NCBI GenBank assembly: GCA_017551645.1
Contig: JAFZLE010000340.1
Location: 1 to 7,556, forward strand
Direction: 5' to 3'
DNA length: 7,556 nt
Origin: Clostridia bacterium
GTDB taxonomy: Bacteria; Bacillota; Clostridia; Christensenellales; Aristaeellaceae
Position 1 is the first letter of the stretch. Each line of letters starts with the position of its first letter. The notes beneath the pieces were generated by a model, which searched no databases, had not been told where the DNA came from, and saw only the letters and a list, made by a program, of their open reading frames with translations. This document shows positions 1 through 6,695 of this stretch, one piece after another. Made by a program: the position numbers and the translations under genes.

Positions 1-1721
1 AGGGCGGCGAATACGAGCTTTTATACCTGGCCCGCCACTCCGAAACGGACGAGACCATGGTGGTGTACCGGGCGCTGTATGACTGCGGCGAGACCCCGAA
101 TAACGAAAGGGTGTGGGTGCGCCCCCTGTCCATGTGGACAGAGACGGTGACGCGTGACGGCGTGACCCGCCCGCGCTTTGAGTATATAGGCGACGGCGAA
201 CCGTCCGCGCCCCTGCCCGCCCCCGTAAGGCAGCCGTTGGATGTGCTTAACGAATACTTCGGCTACGATTCCTTCCGCGAGGGGCAGGAAGAGGTCATCT
301 CCTCCATACTGGAAGGCAGGGACACCCTTGCCATAATGCCCACGGGCGCGGGCAAGAGCCTGTGTTACCAGATACCCGCACTGTGCCTTGACGGCACCGC
401 GATAGTCATTTCCCCCCTCATCTCACTTATGAAGGACCAGGTGGGCGCGCTGAAGTTAAGCGGCGTGCCCTGCGCGTTTCTGAATTCTTCCCTGAGCGAA
501 GCCCAGCTCTCCGCGGCCCTCTCCCGCGCGCGGGAAGGCGCGTACAGGATCATATACGCGGCCCCGGAGAGGCTGCTGACCCCCAGGTTCACCCAACTGT
601 GCCGCGAGATACCCGTAAGCCTGGTGGCGGTGGACGAGGCGCACTGCATCTCCCAGTGGGGGCAGGACTTCCGCCCCGCGTACCTGGACATCCCCGCCTT
701 CGTGGAGAGCCTGCCCTCCCGTCCCCGCCTGGCGGCGTTCACCGCCACCGCGACGCCGAAAGTCAGGCAGGACACGGTGGAACTGCTCAAGCTCCGCTCC
801 CCCTTCTTACGGGTGAACAGCTTCGACCGCCCCAATTTATACTTTTCCGTGGTGCAGGCGCGCTCAAAGCTGCCCGCGCTCATGAGCCTTATGGAGACCT
901 ACCGGGACATGAGCGGCATAATCTACTGCGCCACCCGCAAGCTTGTGGAAGACGTGTGCGAAAAGCTGCTGGAAAAAGGCGTGCCCGCCACACGCTACCA
1001 CGCGGGGCTGAGCGAAAAGGAGCGCAGCCGCAACCAGGAGGCGTTCTCCAACGACGAGTGCCCCGTGATAGTCGCCACCAACGCCTTCGGCATGGGCATA
1101 GACAAAAGCAACGTGCGCTTCGTGATCCACTACAACCTGCCCAAGGACATGGAGAGCTACTATCAGGAGGCGGGGCGCGCGGGCAGGGACGGGCTGATCG
1201 CCCACTGCGCGCTGATCTATTCGCCCCAGGATCTGGTCTTGCAGGGCAGGCTTATAGATCATTTGGGCGAGGACGCGGGCCTGAGCTTCAACGAAGCCGC
1301 GCCGCTCAAGCGCGCCGCCCGGGAGCGTTTGAACCGCATGAAGGAGTACGCCGTGTGCGGCGAGTGCCTGCGCAAGAACCTGCTTTCTTACTTTGGGGAG
1401 AGCGCGCCCGGCAAATGCGGCCACTGCTCCGTGTGCGACGGGCTCATCCTCTCACTACCCGACAATAAGCCCCGCGCGGCGTCCGGAAGCGCCTCTTCGG
1501 GGCTGCTAAAGCGCCTTAAGTCCCTCAGGATGGACATCGCCCGCCGAAAGCGCGTGGCGCCCTACATGATCTTTTCCGACGCCACCCTGTCCCAGATGGC
1601 CAGGGCAAAACCACGCACACCCGAGGAATTTTTGTCCATAAGCGGGGTGGGGCAGGTCAAGCTGGCCGCCTACGGCGACCTGTTCATGAACGAGATACGC
1701 GCCTGGGAGGAAGAACAATGA
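1..1721 (+). CDS. recQ: DUF1653-RecQ fusion ATP-dependent DNA helicase, 5' partial
   Basis: Likely a 3'-5' superfamily 2 DNA helicase for recombination and repair. The open frame runs to the left edge (first full codon at 3), so ATG 57 is not the real start: the residues before it belong to the same DUF1653 domain (ARHSET..., then WVRPLSMW and PRFEYI). Numbering from ATG 57: DUF1653 to about 44; proline-rich linker 45-60; RecQ motif 0 FREGQ at 73-77; Walker A PTGAGKS 95-101; DEAH 193-196 followed by CISQWGQDFRP; TATATP 229-234; motif V ATNAFGMGIDK 340-350; motif VI QEAGRAGRDG 370-379; zinc cysteines 437, 454, 457, 460; HRDC domain about 481-554. Only about 20 residues separate the zinc site from HRDC, so the usual RQC winged helix seems absent. 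The stop overlaps the next gene (ATGA). The helicase call is firm; the role of DUF1653 is unknown. Confidence 0.95.
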   Translation, partial: GGEYELLYLARHSETDETMVVYRALYDCGETPNNERVWVRPLSMWTETVTRDGVTRPRFEYIGDGEPSAPLPAPVRQPLDVLNEYFGYDSFREGQEEVISSILEGRDTLAIMPTGAGKSLCYQIPALCLDGTAIVISPLISLMKDQVGALKLSGVPCAFLNSSLSEAQLSAALSRAREGAYRIIYAAPERLLTPRFTQLCREIPVSLVAVDEAHCISQWGQDFRPAYLDIPAFVESLPSRPRLAAFTATATPKVRQDTVELLKLRSPFLRVNSFDRPNLYFSVVQARSKLPALMSLMETYRDMSGIIYCATRKLVEDVCEKLLEKGVPATRYHAGLSEKERSRNQEAFSNDECPVIVATNAFGMGIDKSNVRFVIHYNLPKDMESYYQEAGRAGRDGLIAHCALIYSPQDLVLQGRLIDHLGEDAGLSFNEAAPLKRAARERLNRMKEYAVCGECLRKNLLSYFGESAPGKCGHCSVCDGLILSLPDNKPRAASGSASSGLLKRLKSLRMDIARRKRVAPYMIFSDATLSQMARAKPRTPEEFLSISGVGQVKLAAYGDLFMNEIRAWEEEQ

Positions 1722-2581
1722 ACTTCGCGGTGATAGGCGGCATAAACCTGGACGTGACGGGCACGATACTGGGCGAGACCCGCCCGGGCGACAGCAACCC
1801 CGGCAGGGTCAGCCTGTCCCCCGGGGGCGTGGGGCGCAACATCGCTTCCGCGCTCAGGGAGCACGGGCACGAAGTGCTGCTGGTGACCGCCCTGCCGGGA
1901 GGAATGGCGGGAGACATACTGAAAACAGACTGCTTGAGCCGGGGCATAGACCTGTCCCGCGCCGTGAGCGTGCCCGGCGGCGAAGGCATGTACCTGTCCC
2001 TGCATTCAAGGGAAGGCGAGATGCTGCTGGCGGTTAACGACATGTCCGCCATAAACGCCTTGACATACGAAGCCGTGGCGTCCGCCGCGGAGGAGATAGA
2101 CCGCTGTGCCGCCTGCGTCGTGGACGCGAACCTGTCCGAAGGCGCGATAAAAGCCGTGCTGGACTGCGTGCGTGCGCCCCTTGTCGCCGACGCGGTGAGC
2201 GTCAGCAAGTGCGCGCGCTTAAAGCCCCTGTTCCCCCGCCTTGACGCGTTCAAGCCCAACCTTATGGAGGCGCAGTTCCTGACCGGGGAATCCTCCCCCG
2301 CCCCGGCAGCCAGAGCGCTGCTCGGCATGGGCATAAAGCGGGTATTCATATCCCTGGGGAAGGACGGCCTGTACTACATGGGAGACGGCGATGAAGGCCT
2401 GCTCGCCCCGGAAAAGACTTTCGCCTGCCAGACCACGGGCGCGGGAGACAGCCTGTGCGCGGGGCTCGCCATGAGCACGGCACTGGGGCTGGGCGTAAGG
2501 GAGACCGCGCTGCTGGGGCAAAAACTGGCGTTTGAGCGCCTTTCGCAAAACGAAATTAAAGCTCCGTTTACCGCTCCATAA
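1718..2581 (+). CDS. PfkB-family carbohydrate/nucleoside kinase, pseudouridine kinase-like
   Basis: Cytoplasmic ribokinase-fold kinase that would transfer the ATP gamma-phosphate to a sugar or nucleoside hydroxyl. Visible motifs: N-terminal strand FAVIGGINLDV (3-13); the first PfkB signature as SPGGVGRNIA (34-43), a form typical of pseudouridine kinases (PsuK/YeiC); FKPNLMEAQFLTG (178-190), the NxxE region; and the second signature TTGAGDS (239-245) with catalytic Asp244. At 287 residues it is at the short end of the family. ATG 1718 overlaps the recQ stop by four bases and has GGAGG at 1706-1710, seven bases upstream, so translation is probably coupled. The usual PsuK partner, pseudouridine-5'-phosphate glycosidase (psuG), is not present in the window; murG follows instead. 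The family is certain, the substrate is inferred; ribokinase, adenosine kinase or another PfkB specificity remains possible. Confidence 0.88.
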   Translation: MNFAVIGGINLDVTGTILGETRPGDSNPGRVSLSPGGVGRNIASALREHGHEVLLVTALPGGMAGDILKTDCLSRGIDLSRAVSVPGGEGMYLSLHSREGEMLLAVNDMSAINALTYEAVASAAEEIDRCAACVVDANLSEGAIKAVLDCVRAPLVADAVSVSKCARLKPLFPRLDAFKPNLMEAQFLTGESSPAPAARALLGMGIKRVFISLGKDGLYYMGDGDEGLLAPEKTFACQTTGAGDSLCAGLAMSTALGLGVRETALLGQKLAFERLSQNEIKAPFTAP

Positions 2582-2603
2582 AACACCGGCGGGAAAAATG
2601 TAG

Positions 2604-2609
2604 TATAAT
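2604..2609 (+). promoter_or_regulatory. Probable -10 box of a murG promoter
   Basis: A perfect TATAAT lies in the 60-base gap between the kinase stop and murG, 32 bases before the murG ATG, in an AT-rich patch within otherwise GC-rich DNA. No good -35 hexamer is seen at 16-18 bases upstream (the 17-base position reads AAACAC), and the TGN extension is absent. The call rests on the -10 match and its position. It suggests murG can be transcribed apart from recQ and the kinase. Confidence 0.5.
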
Positions 2610-2641
2610 CCTCATATATTCCCGATCACGGAGCAGAGCAG

Positions 2642-3706
2642 ATGAAGATCATTCTTACCGGCGGCGGCACCGCGGGTCACGTTACCCCCCACCTGGCCAT
2701 CATCCCCCGCCTTTTGCAGGACGGCTGGGAGATCCACTACGTGGGCACCGAAAACGGCATGGAAAAGGACATAATGGGCAAGGTCCCAGGTATAACGTAC
2801 CACGCCATACCCGCCGGCAAACTGCGCAGGTACCTGTCCTCCAAGAATATAACCGACATAGGCAGGACGCTGAAAGGCGTAAAGGAATCCCGAAGGATAA
2901 TCGAGGAAGTCAAGCCTGACATAGTGTTCTCCAAGGGCGGCTATGTGGGCCTTCCCGTGGTGGTCGCGGCCCGCATGAAGGGCGTGCCCGCGCTGATCCA
3001 CGAAAGCGACATGACCAGCGGCCTGGCCAACAAGCTGTGCAAGCCCTTCGCCAAGGCGCTGCTCACCACCTTCCCCGAGACCGCCAAGAGCGCGGGCAAA
3101 AAGGGCGTGTACGTGGGCGCTCCCATCCGCGAGGAGCTGTTCAGGGGCGACCGGGACCGGGGGCTCAAGACCTTCGGATTCACCCAGGACAGGCCCGTGC
3201 TGTTGGTGATGGGCGGCTCCAGCGGCGCCCAGGCCATCAACCGCGCGGCCAGGGGCATACTGGACGAGCTCACGGGCATCTTCCAGGTGCTGCACATCTG
3301 CGGCAACGGCAACCTGGACGACCTTTACGAGCGCACCCCCGGCTATGTGCAGGCGGAATACCTGAACGAGGAGATGGCGGACGCCCTCACCATGGCAGAC
3401 GTGGTGGTGTCCCGGGCGGGCTCCAACTCCATCTGCGAGCTGCTGGCGCTCAGGAAGCCCACGCTGCTCATCCCCTACCCCACCGAAGCCTCACGGGGCG
3501 ACCAGGTGGTGAACGCGTTCTCCTTCATGCGCCGGGGCTTCGCCCGGGTGCTGGAACAGAAGGACATGACCGGCGAAACGCTGCTGAGCAAGATACTCGA
3601 GGTCTATCACGACCGGGGCGAGCTGATAGAGTGCATGATGCGCGAGCCCACCCACGACGGCAGCGGCAAGATAATCGAGAACATATACAAATACGCAAAG
3701 AAATAG
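2642..3706 (+). CDS. murG: MurG, UDP-GlcNAc:undecaprenyl-PP-MurNAc-pentapeptide GlcNAc transferase
   Basis: Peripheral membrane glycosyltransferase (GT28, GT-B fold) on the cytoplasmic face. It adds GlcNAc to lipid I to make lipid II, the last intracellular step of peptidoglycan synthesis. Visible signatures: glycine-rich TGGGTAGHVTPHLAI (6-20), the lipid I-binding side; SKGGYVGLPVVVAA (97-110); HESDMTSGLAN (120-130), a Clostridia-like version of HE(Q/S)NxxPGxAN; second G-loop MGGSSGAQAIN (190-200); UDP-GlcNAc site SRAGSNSICELLAL (257-270) and DQVVNA (287-292). At 354 residues it is of normal length and complete. ATG 2642 has a CGGAG ribosome site at 2629-2633, eight bases upstream. In many bacteria murG sits in the dcw division/cell-wall cluster; here no dcw neighbour is seen and the gene appears to be its own unit, between a -10 box and a terminator hairpin that begins inside its stop codon. 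Confidence 0.97.
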   Translation: MKIILTGGGTAGHVTPHLAIIPRLLQDGWEIHYVGTENGMEKDIMGKVPGITYHAIPAGKLRRYLSSKNITDIGRTLKGVKESRRIIEEVKPDIVFSKGGYVGLPVVVAARMKGVPALIHESDMTSGLANKLCKPFAKALLTTFPETAKSAGKKGVYVGAPIREELFRGDRDRGLKTFGFTQDRPVLLVMGGSSGAQAINRAARGILDELTGIFQVLHICGNGNLDDLYERTPGYVQAEYLNEEMADALTMADVVVSRAGSNSICELLALRKPTLLIPYPTEASRGDQVVNAFSFMRRGFARVLEQKDMTGETLLSKILEVYHDRGELIECMMREPTHDGSGKIIENIYKYAKK

Positions 3707-3733
3707 CGCGGAAAACCGCGCTGTTTCTTTTTT
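3705..3733 (+). terminator. Rho-independent terminator of murG, probably bidirectional
   Basis: A perfect seven-base-pair GC-rich stem, AGCGCGG (3705-3711) and CCGCGCT (3716-3722), encloses an AAAA loop and is followed on the + strand by GTTTCTTTTTTT to 3733. The left arm uses the last two bases of the murG TAG. Read on the - strand the same stem is followed by ATTTCTTT, so it can also end transcripts of the convergent gene whose stop lies at 3737-3739. Confidence 0.9.
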
Positions 3734-3736
3734 CGC

Positions 3737-4846
3737 TCATTCTATGAACCAGTCCGGGGCGGGCGGGAACGCGCTGTCCGCTTTCCTGAATTCGTCCGAC
3801 TGCTCGAACCTGCCAAGCGCCCCGAAAAAGCGTTCGGCGCAGGCGTCAAACTCGCTTTGGGACAGGGGTATGAAGTTGGCGCTGCATATATCCGTTTCAA
3901 AACCTGTCCCGGACAGTTTGCATTTGAAAAACGAATTGCCATGAGAAGGTCCGGAATCTGCGTATACGGTCAGCTTGTGCCCACCTGCCGTGTTTTTGCG
4001 CAGCCTGTGATAACCGCTCGTGATGCATTTATGGGTAAAGCCGTACTGTTTTGCCAGTTTTTTAATTATCGGACCGATGGCGTAGCACGCATCAATGGGT
4101 TTCTGCCTGACATCCGGTTCGAATCCCTGCGCGGCGAAAGCGGTCCTCGCCTGTTCTATAAGCGGTTTTGCGGCGGCGAACGTTTTTTCCGTTTCTGCCC
4201 TCTCCTCATCCGTCAGGCATACCCGCGTACTGTCATCGTACTCGACGCCGGGCAGTTTATCACTCATCGCGGACAGGTAGGGGTCGACGTCTACCGCCTT
4301 CCCGTTCCTGAGCAGATCGACGCTGATCTTAAAAGTCGTGTAGTTCAGACAGTTCCATTTTTCGATGTATATGCCGGAACCGATGATGTTCTGGTACATC
4401 TGCAGCATCGGATCGGGTTCCTTGCCATGCCACTCTTTGTATCTGCTTATCCAGGTCTTGTCGTGTTCGAGTTTGATGACTTCACCGAAAAAATCCGCGT
4501 CATACCAGTACAGGCACATTTGCCAAAAACCGTAACGCCTTTGCAGTTTTTCCATATACGGCAGCATTTTCCCGTCGGTCAGTTTGTCGTCCGCGTCTAT
4601 GTTGGACAAAAAGAAGTGATCTTCCACTCTGCGCGTTTTTCCAAGCCACGGCATGTCCTTTAGCGCTCTTGCGCAGCTGACGGGCTCAGTCCTGTTCGGT
4701 TCATAAAGTCCTTCAGACAGATGATACAGGAATCTGTAATCAGCCAGCCCCTGCTCGCTAAAGTACTCATGCACCAATTGGGGCAGCTGCGAAAAAGGCA
4801 TCACCTTGTTTTTTATATAAAACAGTCTCGTTTTTACGGCCCGCAT
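3737..4846 (-). CDS. Hypothetical protein, 369 aa, family not recognised
   Basis: I do not recognise this protein. ATG 4846 is chosen because AGGAGG at 4856-4861 lies nine bases upstream in an AAAAGGAGG context; the internal Met16 has no such site. It ends three bases beyond the murG terminator tract. No signal peptide or convincing membrane segment is seen. The N-terminal half is rich in aromatic residues (for example FWQMCLYWYDADFF, 107-120). Residues 212-240 are Glu/Ala/Lys-rich and probably helical. The C-terminal third has GGHKLTVYADSGPSHGN (288-304), looks beta-rich, and contains several cysteines (274, 309, 321, 336). GC is visibly lower than in the neighbours (40% over 4021-4080, against 65% over 1021-1080), which may reflect acquisition. 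It follows the YitT-like gene by 49 bases on the same strand without a clear promoter or terminator, so co-transcription is likely. The long + strand frame antisense to it is a shadow. Confidence 0.8.
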   Translation of the reverse strand: MRAVKTRLFYIKNKVMPFSQLPQLVHEYFSEQGLADYRFLYHLSEGLYEPNRTEPVSCARALKDMPWLGKTRRVEDHFFLSNIDADDKLTDGKMLPYMEKLQRRYGFWQMCLYWYDADFFGEVIKLEHDKTWISRYKEWHGKEPDPMLQMYQNIIGSGIYIEKWNCLNYTTFKISVDLLRNGKAVDVDPYLSAMSDKLPGVEYDDSTRVCLTDEERAETEKTFAAAKPLIEQARTAFAAQGFEPDVRQKPIDACYAIGPIIKKLAKQYGFTHKCITSGYHRLRKNTAGGHKLTVYADSGPSHGNSFFKCKLSGTGFETDICSANFIPLSQSEFDACAERFFGALGRFEQSDEFRKADSAFPPAPDWFIE

Positions 4847-4855
4847 GAACTGTCC

Positions 4856-4861
4856 CCTCCT
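4856..4861 (-). promoter_or_regulatory. Strong Shine-Dalgarno site fixing the start of the 369-aa gene
   Basis: On the - strand AGGAGG (within AAAAGGAGGGG) sits nine bases before ATG 4846. It is a complete match to the anti-Shine-Dalgarno core and supports both the reality of this unrecognised gene and the choice of start. Confidence 0.8.
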
Positions 4862-4895
4862 TTTCTGCGCTCGCCGGTCTTCTGTTCAGCCGGCT

Positions 4896-5804
4896 TCAGT
4901 CTTTTGTCTTTTTGAATATATCCGATACGTCCTGCAGGGAAATGAACGCTTCTTCGTCTATATCGAATACTGTTTTTTTCAGGTTGTTGATCTGGAAATG
5001 GTTGACGATGAAATAGATTATCTGCTTGCTCTCTTTGGAATACCCGCCTATGGCGTTTACTATCGTCCCTCCCGCCTTAAAGCGTTCCGAAAGCCCTTCG
5101 GACACTTTTCCCGCCTTGCCGGTGATTATCATGGCGCACACCGACCTGTCGAAGCCCTCGACTATGAAGTCCACGGTCTTTGAGCCAACGAAGTACGTCA
5201 CGATCGAGTACAGGGGAAGGATCCAACTCCTGATAACGATGCCGCACACGATGTAAAGCAAGGCGTTGAAGCACATCACGAAAGAGCCCAGGGAAATGCC
5301 TATCTTCTTGGCAAACACCACCGACAGCACGTCCACGCCGTCGATCGCGCCGCCAAAGCGGATCGTCAGGCCGCTGCCTATGCCGGAGATCAGCCCGCCG
5401 AACACCGCGCACAAAAGCAGGTCTGTCCCCGCCAGGGGCGATACGAAGTTCACGTCAATGGGCAGCACGTGCATTATAAGATACGAGACCAGGGAATATG
5501 CGCCTATCGTGTACAGGGAATATATGGTAAACGCCAGCCCCTGCTTTTTGAGCCCGAACAGGAAAATGGGCACGTTGAGTATCAGCAAAAAGACAGAAAG
5601 CGTAAGCGTGGGTGGCGTGACCTGGTCAAGCAGCATGGAAAGCCCCGAAATGCCGCTGTCGTACAGCTTGACCGGGAACAGGAACAGCGACACGCCGAAC
5701 GCGTTCACCGCGCCGGCCAGCGTCAGAAACAGGAAACTGACTATCTTCAGTTCCCTAAGCTCTTTTTTTATACCCGAAAACCTGTGTTTGCGCTTCCGCT
5801 TCAT
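4896..5804 (-). CDS. YitT-family membrane protein (DUF161/DUF2179)
   Basis: Polytopic inner-membrane protein of the YitT family, common in Firmicutes and of unknown or unsettled function. From ATG 5804 it has 302 residues, normal for the family. A basic N-terminus (MKRKRKHRF) is followed by hydrophobic segments at about 21-43, 67-85, 90-113, 125-147, and 172-205 (probably two). The loop DSGISGLSMLLDQ (49-61) corresponds to the family's GISG motif and FGGAIDGVDVLSV (150-162) to its repeat. The C-terminal cytoplasmic DUF2179 domain (about 218-298) shows GGTIVNAIGGYS and DIDEEAFISLQDV. The frame stays open upstream into the dehydrogenase gene, but that part is antisense noise and Met5804 begins the family homology. 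The ribosome site is only a G-rich run (GGGGGCGGG). The gene is preceded by a terminator hairpin, and no clear promoter is visible in the 92-base gap. It is followed closely by the hypothetical gene. Confidence 0.93.
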   Translation of the reverse strand: MKRKRKHRFSGIKKELRELKIVSFLFLTLAGAVNAFGVSLFLFPVKLYDSGISGLSMLLDQVTPPTLTLSVFLLILNVPIFLFGLKKQGLAFTIYSLYTIGAYSLVSYLIMHVLPIDVNFVSPLAGTDLLLCAVFGGLISGIGSGLTIRFGGAIDGVDVLSVVFAKKIGISLGSFVMCFNALLYIVCGIVIRSWILPLYSIVTYFVGSKTVDFIVEGFDRSVCAMIITGKAGKVSEGLSERFKAGGTIVNAIGGYSKESKQIIYFIVNHFQINNLKKTVFDIDEEAFISLQDVSDIFKKTKD

Positions 5805-5819
5805 CGCCCGCCCCCATAT

Positions 5820-5833
5820 CGGCGTTTCCGCCG
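5820..5833 (-). other. Small GAAA-tetraloop hairpin in the leader of the YitT-like gene
   Basis: On the - strand CGGCG-GAAA-CGCCG forms a five-base-pair stem with a GNRA loop, ending 15 bases before ATG 5804 and beside its G-rich ribosome site. It is too small for a riboswitch and lacks a T tract. It may influence translation initiation or be chance in GC-rich DNA. Confidence 0.35.
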
Positions 5834-5851
5834 GTTTTTCCAAATGAATAC

Positions 5852-5883
5852 AGTAAAAGACGGGAGAGGCCCCGGCCTCTCCC
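5852..5883 (-). terminator. Terminator hairpin after the gluconate 5-dehydrogenase gene
   Basis: GGGAGAGGCC (5862-5871) pairs perfectly with GGCCTCTCCC (5874-5883); realistically an eight-base-pair stem with a six-base loop. On the - strand it lies 13 bases beyond the dehydrogenase stop and is followed by GTCTTTTACTG, a short T-rich tract. This fits an intrinsic terminator, probably leaky because of the modest tract. It separates the dehydrogenase from the YitT-like gene. Confidence 0.75.
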
Positions 5884-5896
5884 ATTCTGTTTGTTT

Positions 5897-6694
5897 TTAC
5901 GGCTGTTTGCCGATGTAGGCCAGTATGCCGCCGTCCACGTACAGGATGTGGCCGTTCACGAAGTTGCTGGCGTCGGAAGCCAGGAACACGGCGGGGCCCA
6001 TGAGGTCCTCGGTGGTGCCCCAGCGGGCGGCGGGGGTCTTGGCCACTATGAACTGGTCGAAGGGGTGGCGGCTGCCGTCGGGCTGGCGTTCCCGCAGGGG
6101 CGCGGTCTGGGGCGTTGCGATATAGCCCGGGCCGATGCCGTTGCACTGTATGTTCTTTTCGCCGTACTCGGAGCAGATGTTGCGGGTGAGCATCTTGAGC
6201 CCGCCCTTGGCGGCGGCGTAGGCGGAGACGGTCTCGCGGCCCAGCTCGCTCATCATGGAGCAGATGTTGATTATCTTGCCGTGGCCCTTTTCTATCATCT
6301 GGGGGATGACCGCCTTGGCGCAGATGAAGGGGGCGTTAAGGTCCACGTCTATCACCTTCCTGAACTCCTCCGCGCTCATCTCGGTCATGGGGATGCGGCG
6401 GATGATGCCCGCGTTGTTGACCAGTATGTCTATCACGCCCACTTCCTCGGTGATGCGCTTTACCAGCGCCTGCACCTGGGGCTCGCTGGTGACGTCGCAC
6501 ACGTAGCCTTTGGCGGGGATGCCCTTTTCCCTGTAGGAGTTAAGGCCCCTGTCCACCAGCTCCTGGTTGATGTCGTTGAACACTATGGTCGCGCCCGCCT
6601 CGTGGAACGCGGTGGCTATCGCCATGCCTATGCCGTAGCTCGCGCCGGTTATCCAGGCGATCTTTCCCCTGAGGGAGAAGGTATCAAGTATCAT
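5897..6694 (-). CDS. idnO: Gluconate 5-dehydrogenase-type short-chain dehydrogenase/reductase
   Basis: Cytoplasmic NAD(P)H-dependent SDR, predicted to interconvert 5-keto-D-gluconate and D-gluconate (called Ga5DH, gno or idnO in different species). Visible: coenzyme-binding TGASYGIG (16-23); NDINQELVDRG (40-50), characteristic of this subfamily; YVCDVT (64-69); NNAG (93-96); Asn120; and a catalytic triad of Ser146, Tyr159 and Lys163 in SAYAAAK. The C-terminal half (FDQFIVAKTPAARWG, FVNGHILYVDGG, ending IGKQP) closely resembles the streptococcal gluconate 5-dehydrogenase as I remember it. Complete at 265 residues. ATG 6694 has AGGAGG at 6701-6706, six bases upstream, which lies inside the end of the preceding methyltransferase gene; that stop codon is one base from this start, so translation is probably coupled. 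The usual sugar-acid partners (KDG kinase or aldolase, transporter) are not in the window. The SDR family is certain; exact substrate fairly likely. Confidence 0.92.
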   Translation of the reverse strand: MILDTFSLRGKIAWITGASYGIGMAIATAFHEAGATIVFNDINQELVDRGLNSYREKGIPAKGYVCDVTSEPQVQALVKRITEEVGVIDILVNNAGIIRRIPMTEMSAEEFRKVIDVDLNAPFICAKAVIPQMIEKGHGKIINICSMMSELGRETVSAYAAAKGGLKMLTRNICSEYGEKNIQCNGIGPGYIATPQTAPLRERQPDGSRHPFDQFIVAKTPAARWGTTEDLMGPAVFLASDASNFVNGHILYVDGGILAYIGKQP

Positions 6695-6695
6695 G

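Noticed and set aside
57..59. ATG 57 as the start of the RecQ-like gene
   Set aside because: The frame is open to position 3 and the codons before 57 encode the earlier part of the same DUF1653 domain, so the gene begins outside the window.
599..1468. 289-codon + strand frame inside recQ
   Set aside because: It overlaps the helicase motifs in another frame; its Arg/Gly/Pro/His-rich product is typical of a GC-rich shadow frame.
3857..4663. Long + strand frame opposite the unrecognised 369-aa gene
   Set aside because: It lies wholly antisense to a longer frame that has a perfect Shine-Dalgarno and a terminator. Its protein shows no recognisable motifs.
4873..4894. GCCGG/CCGGC hairpin between the YitT-like and hypothetical genes
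   Set aside because: The stem is only five base pairs with a 12-base loop and has no T tract on the - strand, so it is not a convincing terminator.
5805..6146. N-terminal extension of the YitT-like frame upstream to 6146
   Set aside because: This stretch runs through the terminator and overlaps the dehydrogenase gene in another frame; it shows no family homology, and the YitT homology begins at Met5804.
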